The notes below the pieces were generated by a model. The model ran no database searches and was not told the origin of the DNA. It saw nothing but the letters and a program-made list of their open reading frames with translations. Made by a program: the position numbers and the translations under genes. A stretch of 64,000 nt of DNA. Source: Intrasporangiaceae bacterium URHB0013. Lineage in GTDB: Bacteria; Actinomycetota; Actinomycetes; Actinomycetales; Dermatophilaceae. The stretch lies in NCBI GenBank assembly GCA_000620545.1, contig JIBA01000003.1, forward strand, positions 96,866-160,865. The letters run 5' to 3'. This document shows, in pieces, positions 58,197 to 64,000 of this stretch. Within the stretch, counting starts at the first letter, position 1. The number at the start of each line of letters is the position of its first letter.

Positions 58197-59938
58197 GCCG
58201 GCTGCTCGCGCCCTTCGTCTCCGTCGCGGTCCTCGCGATCCTCGTCCTGCTGGCCAGCAGCCCCTCGCACGCGCCCGGCGCGCGGCCCTCGGCTGGTGCC
58301 ACGACCGCCGGCGCCGCAGGTTCGCCGGTGCCCGGTTCGTCGAGCCCTGACCCGGACGTGGACCCCGCCACGGCGACAGACGGCGAAGCGACCCCACGCG
58401 ACCGGGTGGAGCTCGGCACGCCGACCTCCAGGCCCGCCCAGGGCCTCGACGCCTTCTATGGCCAGACGATCCGCTGGCTGCCGTGCCTCGACGCCAGCGA
58501 CAGCGGCGACGGCGAGGGTGAAGCTGAGGGTGACGGCGGTGCCCCGGGGAGCGCGGGCGCCGACACCGACCGGTGTGGCGCCGTGCGGGTTCCCGTCGAC
58601 TACCTCGCCCCGCGCGGCGAGACGGTCGAGATCGCGCTGCGCAAGGTCCCTGCCGCCGACCAGAAGGCGCGCAAGGGCACGTTGTTCATCAACCCGGGCG
58701 GCCCCGGCGCCTCCGGCCTCGAGTTCGCGATGGAGGCCGGGGACTTCTTCTCCGAGGACGTGCGCGCCGTCTGGGACGTCGTCGGCTTCGACCCTCGGGG
58801 CATCGCGGAGTCCGGCGGCTTCGAGTGCCTGCGGGGCCAGGACCTCGACGCGATGTATGCCGCCGACCCGACCCCGGACACGAAGGCCGAGAGGGCCGCG
58901 GCCCGGTCGTCGCGGACCGCACGCCTCAAGGGTTGCCTCGCCCGAGGCGGCGCGCTCGCGCGCAACATGGGCTCCGAGCAGGTGGCTCGCGACCTCGACA
59001 TCCTGCGAGACGCGGTCGGCGACGCCCACCTGAACTACTACGGCATCAGCTACGGCACGCTCATCGGGGCGCTCTACGGCGCGCAGTTTCCCGACCGGGT
59101 CGGCCTCATGGTCATCGACTCTGCCATCTCGCCCGACTACATCCCGATGGACGCCGCGTCGCAGGACGACGTCGACGGCTGGGCCGAGGACGAGGCCGCG
59201 ACGGTCGAGGACGGGCTCGATGCCTTCCTGCGGGACTGTGTCGAGCGGGGCGACTGTGCCCTCGGCGACGACGTCGACGCCGCTCGGACGAAGCTGCTCG
59301 CCTTCCTCGACCGGCTCGACCGCAAGCCGCTCCCGAGCGACGCCCAGGGCATTCCCCTCCTCACCGAGGGCTGGGCCGTCACCGCGTTGAACGCCGTGCT
59401 CCTCTACGAGGACTCCTGGGAGGACGTCGGCGACGCCCTGCACGTGGCGCTCGAGGACGGTGACGGCACCGACCTCGTGTGGACCGCGATGGACTCCGTC
59501 ATGCGCGACGACGACGGCTCGTACGTCGGCGGGTTCGAGGCGAGTCACCTGCCGATCCACTGTGCCGACTGGCCCCTGGACGCGACGTCCGAGATGGAGC
59601 CGAGCCGTTCCGTCCTCGACGAGCACCCGGTCTACGCCCACCTCTACGGTGTCGCGGCCGACTCCTGTGAAGGCTGGGTCGGCACGCAGCGCACCAACCT
59701 CATCCTCACCGTCGACACCACCTCCCCGGTCCTCGTGCTCGCCAACGAACGCGATCTGACCACGCCCTCGGAAGGAACGCGCGAGGTGGGCCGCAGCATC
59801 TTCGGGTCGCGCTTCGTGCTGGTCGACGCGGACGGCCACGGCGTCTACGCCAACGGCAACGACTGCGCGGACGCGATCGTCGACGACTATCTCGTGCGAG
59901 ACCTCGCACCGCGCAACGGCGAGCTGTGCGACTCCTGA
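58193..59938 (+). CDS. Secreted TAP-family alpha/beta hydrolase 3
   Basis: Third paralogue, about 581 residues. A signal peptide (SRLLAPFVSVAVLAILVLLA) precedes a Pro/Ser/Asp linker and the hydrolase domain: NPGGPGASGLEF, Ser in GISYGTLIGAL, Asp in ANERDLTTP and His in DGHGVYANG. No ATG, GTG or TTG exists in frame at the right place; the signal peptide begins exactly at a CTG (58193) that overlaps the upstream stop as CTGA, so I propose CTG initiation with coupling. An acidic insert (GEGEAEGDGG) is unique to this copy. Confidence 0.85.
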   Translation: MSRLLAPFVSVAVLAILVLLASSPSHAPGARPSAGATTAGAAGSPVPGSSSPDPDVDPATATDGEATPRDRVELGTPTSRPAQGLDAFYGQTIRWLPCLDASDSGDGEGEAEGDGGAPGSAGADTDRCGAVRVPVDYLAPRGETVEIALRKVPAADQKARKGTLFINPGGPGASGLEFAMEAGDFFSEDVRAVWDVVGFDPRGIAESGGFECLRGQDLDAMYAADPTPDTKAERAAARSSRTARLKGCLARGGALARNMGSEQVARDLDILRDAVGDAHLNYYGISYGTLIGALYGAQFPDRVGLMVIDSAISPDYIPMDAASQDDVDGWAEDEAATVEDGLDAFLRDCVERGDCALGDDVDAARTKLLAFLDRLDRKPLPSDAQGIPLLTEGWAVTALNAVLLYEDSWEDVGDALHVALEDGDGTDLVWTAMDSVMRDDDGSYVGGFEASHLPIHCADWPLDATSEMEPSRSVLDEHPVYAHLYGVAADSCEGWVGTQRTNLILTVDTTSPVLVLANERDLTTPSEGTREVGRSIFGSRFVLVDADGHGVYANGNDCADAIVDDYLVRDLAPRNGELCDS

Positions 59939-59950
59939 CTCGGCCCGAAG

Positions 59951-59984
59951 GGCGCTGCGCGGTCCGCCGAGGGACCGAGGCGCC
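59951..59984 (+). terminator. Hairpin terminator of the hydrolase cluster
   Basis: Inner arms CGGTCC/GGACCG and outer arms GGCGC/GCGCC, starting 12 bp after the last hydrolase stop. Confidence 0.65.
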
Positions 59985-60092
59985 GTGGCGACGCACGGCC
60001 TCTCGAGGGGGCCCACGAGGGGCTCGGAGGGTGTCGTGACGTGGCTCCTGACGCTCTCCGGGACGCGATTTTTCTCCGGCGGGGGTCGTGCG

Positions 60093-60098
60093 TATACT
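60093..60098 (+). promoter_or_regulatory. -10 box of the tRNA-Thr gene
   Basis: TATACT, a near-consensus -10, lies 44 bp before the mature tRNA 5' end. Confidence 0.6.
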
Positions 60099-60141
60099 CA
60101 ACCTCCGTGTTCGGTCGTGCTCTTCGCGGCCCGCACGACCA

Positions 60142-60218
60142 GCCGCTTTAGCTCAGTCGGCCAGAGCGATTCACTCGTAATGAATAGGTCGTCGGTTCGA
60201 TTCCGACAAGCGGCTCCA
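60142..60218 (+). tRNA. tRNA-Thr (anticodon CGT), attachment site of the adjacent element
   Basis: Cloverleaf: acceptor arms GCCGCTT and AAGCGGC, D arm starting AGCTC, anticodon stem ATTCA/TGAAT around CTCGTAA with CGT at 60176-60178, T arm GTCGG/CCGAC with TTCGATT. The discriminator T is at 60215 and CCA is encoded at 60216-60218. It reads ACG codons. The integrase gene ends 15 bp past the CCA, so the 3' part of this tRNA is the likely attachment core. Confidence 0.96.
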
Positions 60219-60232
60219 CGCAACACCACAGG

Positions 60233-61372
60233 TCAGGCCCCCTTCTCGCCAGAGTCGGGGGTCTTTCCCTTGCCCCGGGTCGCCGTGGATGCCCCCGTGG
60301 TGCCCCCGACCTTCTGGGCTGCCTCCCACAGGTTGCGGTCGATGAGATGGCCGTAGAGGTCCATCGTCATGGCCGCAGAGGCGTGCCCCAGGATGCGCTG
60401 GACGACCTTCGGGTCGGCGCCTGCACCGAGCCAGATCGACGCCGCCGTATGCCGCAGGTCGTGAGCTCGGAGGGTCGGACGGCCGATGGCCGCGCAGGCC
60501 TCACGCCACCCGACCGAGCGCTTCCAGTTGGACTCGGAGAGTGGTCCGCCGCCAGGTGCGCTGAACATCCATGCCGAGGGCGGCTTGCCGGCCGACCAGA
60601 GGTCGAGGATCGGCACCACTGCAGCCGGCAGCGCCACGGTGCGCGAGCGGCGCCCCTTCAAGGTGTCGACGTACAGGCCGCCCTTGGAGCTGCTGGCGAG
60701 AACGGTTCGCTGCAGGCGCAGGCCCTCACCCGGCACCTTGACGCGGTCCCCGACCTGCAGGCCGGCCAGCTCGCCCCACCTCAGTCCGCACAGGCCGAGG
60801 ACCCTGACGACGTCGGCATACGGGCCGTTGCATGCCAGGGCCAGCGCCTCGAGCTCGTCCAATGAGAGGAACTGGCCCTCGCGGCGTGCCCGCCCAGCCT
60901 TGGGCGGTTTGACCAGCGCGGCGACGTTCCTGGACACGCGACCGTCGGCGACGGCGAAGGCCAGCATCGAGCGCAGCGTGGACAGGTATCGGCTGGCCGT
61001 CGATCCGGACAGGCCGGCGGCCACGAGTCCTCCTGCCCACGCCGAGACCTGCGCCTCGGTGATCGAGGCAATCGGCAGATGGCCGAACTTCGGCCCTACG
61101 TGGTTCGCCCACGCCGATAGATCCGCCTCCTGTGTCTTCCTCTTGAGGCCCTGTCGCGAGGCGAGCCACTCCGGGAAGAGCGATGCCAGCGGCACCCTTC
61201 CCCGACGCGGGTCGAACCACTCGCCCGAGCGCAGCCGCCGAGCCTGCTCCTGCTCCCACCCGACCGCATCAGACTTGCGGTCGAAGACACGGGTCGCCAC
61301 TTCGCGTCCGTGGGACTTCACGCGCGCCCTATAACGGACGTGGTCGCCACGGATCAGTCGCTGGATGCTCAT
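60233..61372 (-). CDS. int: Tyrosine-family integrase
   Basis: Site-specific recombinase of 379 residues that inserts and excises the element at tRNA-Thr. The N-terminal arm-binding domain and SAM-like core-binding domain (about 60-160) precede the catalytic domain, with Arg in GLRWGELAGL, HxxR in HDLRHTAASIW, the second His in GHASAAMTMDLY and nucleophile Tyr in that same segment. The ATG overlaps the excisionase stop as ATGA. The gene is read toward the tRNA and ends next to it, the usual layout. Confidence 0.93.
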   Translation of the reverse strand: MSIQRLIRGDHVRYRARVKSHGREVATRVFDRKSDAVGWEQEQARRLRSGEWFDPRRGRVPLASLFPEWLASRQGLKRKTQEADLSAWANHVGPKFGHLPIASITEAQVSAWAGGLVAAGLSGSTASRYLSTLRSMLAFAVADGRVSRNVAALVKPPKAGRARREGQFLSLDELEALALACNGPYADVVRVLGLCGLRWGELAGLQVGDRVKVPGEGLRLQRTVLASSSKGGLYVDTLKGRRSRTVALPAAVVPILDLWSAGKPPSAWMFSAPGGGPLSESNWKRSVGWREACAAIGRPTLRAHDLRHTAASIWLGAGADPKVVQRILGHASAAMTMDLYGHLIDRNLWEAAQKVGGTTGASTATRGKGKTPDSGEKGA

Positions 61373-61551
61373 GCTGCCGGAGTCCCTTCGCGTTGCGCCT
61401 CCAGCCAGGCATCGACGTCCTTGACGTCCCAGACGAGGCGGCGGCCCACCTTGATCGCGGGTGCGAACCGGCCTTCCTGGCGCAGCCAGCGGATGGTCAG
61501 GACGGGGACGCGCAACCGTTCGGCGACCTCGTCGATGGTCATCAGTTCCAT
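61369..61551 (-). CDS. xis: Excisionase-like helix-turn-helix protein
   Basis: 60-residue DNA-binding protein of the winged-helix (HTH_17, MerR-like) excisionase type: MTIDEVAERLRVPVLTIRWL, then GRRLVWDVKDVDAWLEAQ. It would bend DNA at the attachment site to favour excision. It overlaps rep by 10 bp and int by 3 bp, so the three genes form one transcript. Assignment rests on size, fold and position. Confidence 0.85.
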   Translation of the reverse strand: MELMTIDEVAERLRVPVLTIRWLRQEGRFAPAIKVGRRLVWDVKDVDAWLEAQREGTPAA

Positions 61552-63146
61552 CTCTCAACTCCAATCTCCTCGCGGTGCGGTCTTTCGTGTCTGGCTCTCG
61601 CTCGTTCCTGGGCGTACTCGCGGGCGCGGGCGGCGGCTGCCCTGGCGAGCTCGGCGTCCCCGTCGGTGTCCCAGCCGGATCCGGCGTAGGTCCACTGGCC
61701 GACGACGAGGGTGGTCTCGGTGTCCTCATCTTCGAGGAGGTCCTCGAGGTCGCGGGCCTCGAGGGTGCGCCCCTCGAGCTTGGCCGCGGCGAGGCGGCGC
61801 TGGAACCGGACGCGGGCACGGCGCAGCCGGCCGAGGGTGACGCTGTAGCGGCGGGACTTGGAGGAGAAGTGTCCGCGGAAGCCGAGCATGTGGGCCCACT
61901 TGCCGAGCAGCGCGTACGGGTGCTCGGCCATCGGCTGGTCGGTGGCGGCCCCTTCGGTGTGCTGCCGGTCGACGGTCTGGGCGATGGTGGCGCGGAGCCG
62001 GTGCAGGTGCGGGCTGGTCGTGTCGGTCGAGTCGGTCGCGGACTTCGTCGCGTACTTGGCGAGGTAGCCCGCGACCTGCTCAGCTTCGAGCTGCATGTCG
62101 GGGTCGTCGGTGCGGTGGGTGTCGCGGACGGGCCGGGCGTCGACCTGGCTGCCGAACCGGAGCCGACGGGACAGGTCACCGCCGAACAGGGGCGGGGCGT
62201 CGAACCACACGCTAGTGGCCGCGGTCTGGATCGCGGAGGCAAGCACGGCGGCGGTGATTCCGGCCGGGGCCGGCGCGTGGTTGTCGCCGTCGTCGGTGGT
62301 CTTGCCGTCGACGCGGACGAGGGCGTGGAAGTGGATGAGGCCGCGCAGCTGGTACTCGGCGACCTTGGCGAACTGGACGGTGGCGATCCTCGCGAGCCGG
62401 TGCGCGCTGATCCCGAGCATCCGGGCGAGGGTGCGGCGCAGGGTGATGGTGAAGCGGCGCCACAGCTCCGGGGCCCACCACTGCCACACGACGTGGCTCG
62501 CGTAGTCGTAGCAGTCGCCACACAGGGGCTGCCCGAGCAGCGGGTCGCCCTCCCCATGTGTGGCATGGCACCTCATCGGCCGGCCGTGGGCGCACCGCTC
62601 TGCTTCGTCCGTGGTTCGGTAGGGGCGGCACCGGCGCCCGTTGCGCGTGCCGTGGACCGGGCCGAAGGAGGGCGCGGTGAGGGTCGCGAACACGAGCGGG
62701 TTCTCCCGCACGGTGTCTGGCACGCCCTTGCCGCCAACGACGCCGGCCCGGATCAGGTGGAAGGTATCGGCGGCGTACACGCGCGAGCAGGACGGGCAGT
62801 CGGCGGCGCGCCGGTTCCCGCATCGCACGTGCAGCACGCCGAGGGGGCTGTCAGCCGAGGAGAAGCTCGAGAGCACCTCGCCCGTGCGCGCGTCGACGGT
62901 CTGCGAGGTGCCGTGGAGCCGAATCGGTCTGGCGCAGTGACCAACCCGGGCCGCCGCCTCGGACCAAGCGTCGAAGTCCCGCGACAGCAACCGGGCCAGC
63001 ACCTGCGCCTCCGTAGCGGCGTCGAGGTGACCCATGTCGAGCGGGTGTCCCTCCCCGACCGGCTCGTCACCAGCCTGCCCCAGAGTGCGGTCGGTGGCGT
63101 GTAGGGGGACGGCGTCCCAGACGCGGTCCCTGGTTGCCCGGCTCAT
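61542..63146 (-). CDS. Replication initiator of the RepSA type
   Basis: Rolling-circle-type initiator, 534 residues, of the kind found on pSAM2-like elements and actinobacterial plasmids. It shows an N-terminal zinc-cysteine region (RCGNRRAADCPSCSRVYAAD; CGDCYDYAS), the HUH metal motif in LIHFHALVRVDG, and a catalytic-Tyr candidate in GYLAKYATK. ATG 63146 has GGAAGGGGG upstream; the frame extends 23 codons further without a ribosome site. It is the first gene of rep-xis-int, so replication and excision are coupled. Confidence 0.85.
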   Translation of the reverse strand: MSRATRDRVWDAVPLHATDRTLGQAGDEPVGEGHPLDMGHLDAATEAQVLARLLSRDFDAWSEAAARVGHCARPIRLHGTSQTVDARTGEVLSSFSSADSPLGVLHVRCGNRRAADCPSCSRVYAADTFHLIRAGVVGGKGVPDTVRENPLVFATLTAPSFGPVHGTRNGRRCRPYRTTDEAERCAHGRPMRCHATHGEGDPLLGQPLCGDCYDYASHVVWQWWAPELWRRFTITLRRTLARMLGISAHRLARIATVQFAKVAEYQLRGLIHFHALVRVDGKTTDDGDNHAPAPAGITAAVLASAIQTAATSVWFDAPPLFGGDLSRRLRFGSQVDARPVRDTHRTDDPDMQLEAEQVAGYLAKYATKSATDSTDTTSPHLHRLRATIAQTVDRQHTEGAATDQPMAEHPYALLGKWAHMLGFRGHFSSKSRRYSVTLGRLRRARVRFQRRLAAAKLEGRTLEARDLEDLLEDEDTETTLVVGQWTYAGSGWDTDGDAELARAAAARAREYAQERARARHERPHREEIGVERWN

Positions 63147-63558
63147 TACGGCCACCCCCTTCCCTGTTCCGGGTGGGTGTGCCGTGCAGCTAGAGCAACC
63201 CGCGCTGCACGACACACCCGGTCCGAAAGGGCGGCCACTGAAAGCGTTGTCCGAGAAGGAGATGCCGGCGCCGCGGGTTGCTCACACGCCGACCACGTCA
63301 AAGGTCACGAAGAAGATGGCGGACCAGGAGATGTGTGTGTGGTGTGTGACGGCAATTCGTGTGTATGGCCTCTGGCCGGGGTGGGGAGCCGACCCCCAGG
63401 GCATCAAGCCCGCAGTTTTGTCAGTTCAGGTCTTTTTGTGTGGGTGTGTCCGCACTCCCAGAGTCCACGGCCAGGGCGCCCCGAGACGAAGAAACACGCC
63501 GAGTGACTCGCGGTCGAAGTTTCACCCACATGCCGATGAGCGTGCCTCGGGAGAAGCG
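63147..63558. other. Gene-free control region of the element
   Basis: Contains the large inverted repeat 63175-63219 next to the rep start and a GT-rich, less GC-rich stretch (about 63330-63460, with repeated GTGTG). No ORF with a ribosome site was found. A promoter/operator region and possibly the replication origin are plausible. Confidence 0.55.
63175..63219. promoter_or_regulatory. 16-bp-arm inverted repeat upstream of rep
   Basis: Left arm GGGTGTGCCGTGCAGC (63175-63190) pairs with the right arm (63204-63219) at 15 of 16 positions around a 13-base loop, 29 bp before the rep start. It may be an operator of the element's repressor or part of the origin. Confidence 0.55.
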
Positions 63559-63954
63559 TCAGCGGTCGCTCAGTGTGGCAGTGGCGCGGAGTTCCTGAGC
63601 CGTCTCGCTCGCCTCAGCATGGAGGCGGGCCACCTCGTCTTGCCACGGCTCGCGAGGGGCGTTGAAGTCGGCGGCCTTCGGGTTGAGCCACCACGGCCCA
63701 GGAGGAAACTGGCCCCCCACGTCGTTGAGGTCGCTCCGAACGAAACCAACCGACAGGAGGCGCTCTGCGCTCTCGGCGCGTAGCCGGAACTGCTCGGCCT
63801 CGGGCACATCTCCATGCTCAGTCAGCAGCACCGTAATGCGGGCACAGAGATCCCGGAGCGCTCCGAGTTGCCGCAACCGGTCTTCCACCGTGAAGACATG
63901 CTCGATCGTCCTCGGCGGCAACTCGTCATGGCCCATGGCGACATTGTGTGCCAT
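63559..63954 (-). CDS. Hypothetical protein of the integrative element
   Basis: Not recognised; 131 residues, no signal peptide or membrane segment. Helical, with VFTVEDRLRQLGALRDLCAR near the start and DEVARLHAEASETAQELRAT near the end. Met1 and Met7 are both possible starts; neither has a strong ribosome site. Its position upstream of rep on the same strand suggests cargo or a regulatory gene of the element. Confidence 0.6.
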   Translation of the reverse strand: MAHNVAMGHDELPPRTIEHVFTVEDRLRQLGALRDLCARITVLLTEHGDVPEAEQFRLRAESAERLLSVGFVRSDLNDVGGQFPPGPWWLNPKAADFNAPREPWQDEVARLHAEASETAQELRATATLSDR

Positions 63955-64000
63955 CCGCGACGGACCGACCGCTCATGCCGCTCTCCGAGCGATCGTGCCG

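Larger units (their letters stand above)
60216..64000. mobile_element. AICE-like integrative element, left end only
   Basis: Integrase, excisionase and a rolling-circle-type Rep follow directly behind the 3' end of tRNA-Thr in pSAM2-like order (int-xis-rep, read toward the tRNA). The second attachment repeat and the transfer and regulatory genes would lie beyond the window. Because the tRNA gene is intact, this is the end that restores it. The exact left border cannot be fixed without the other repeat. Confidence 0.8.

Overview
The window is high-GC (roughly 70% by eye) DNA from an actinobacterial chromosome. Several features fit a member of the Micrococcales, possibly Intrasporangiaceae; the family is an inference. 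They are a monomeric NADP isocitrate dehydrogenase, a PknG-GlnX-GlnH signalling set, a SARP/AfsR regulator, a BldG-type STAS protein, many leaderless promoters and an actinomycete-type integrative element in a tRNA-Thr gene. Almost all of it looks chromosomal. Only the right end, from about 60.2 kb, is mobile and runs off the window.

Layout. 1-3.1 kb: sulfate ABC importer read leftward (sbp-cysT-cysW-cysA, the last cut by the window edge). 3.3-6.8 kb: secreted subtilisin-family protease with a small hypothetical gene behind it. 7-11.5 kb: MrfA-type helicase, divergent STAS anti-sigma-antagonist and a methyltransferase. 11.6-16.3 kb: autoregulated TetR repressor and a heterodimeric ABC exporter with its own MerR-type promoter. 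16.4-21.5 kb: a SARP regulator gene surrounded by four small genes, three of them for secreted proteins. Three promoters here carry the same tandem GTTAG repeats 11 bp apart. 21.6-22.6 kb: soxR and a P-loop protein. 22.8-36 kb: a ten-gene leftward operon (telA, unknown, AAA+ ATPase, glnX, glnH, coiled-coil protein, pknG, PP2C, VWA, FHA), most genes overlapping by 4 bp.

36.3-43.4 kb: DODA-type dioxygenase, topA, GNAT, PIG-L deacetylase, SCP2 and acyl-CoA dehydrogenase. 43.45-43.65 kb: a 32-bp repeat array ending in a perfect 20-bp palindrome. 43.65-51.6 kb: icd, serine hydrolase, second GNAT, small secreted protein, ddaH, LysR and a TipA-like MerR regulator. 51.6-54.6 kb: asd, tmk and holB. 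54.9-59.9 kb: three tandem paralogous secreted TAP-type alpha/beta hydrolases. 60.1 kb: tRNA-Thr(CGT). From 60.2 kb: integrase, excisionase, rolling-circle-type Rep and an unknown gene of an AICE-like element.

Three regulatory links can be read from sequence alone. The SARP protein probably switches on the small secreted genes on both sides of it. The TipA-like MerR protein at 50.8 kb and the ABC exporter at 12.4 kb have promoters of identical geometry (TTGACC, CTCAC-N5-GTGAG, 19-bp spacer), so the exporter is probably its remote target. The large operon joins a periplasmic amino-acid sensor (GlnH-GlnX) to a kinase, phosphatase, VWA and FHA set in which three proteins share zinc-ribbon modules. 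An octamer, GTATGCCG/CGGCATAC, recurs about 45 times on both strands and across reading frames.
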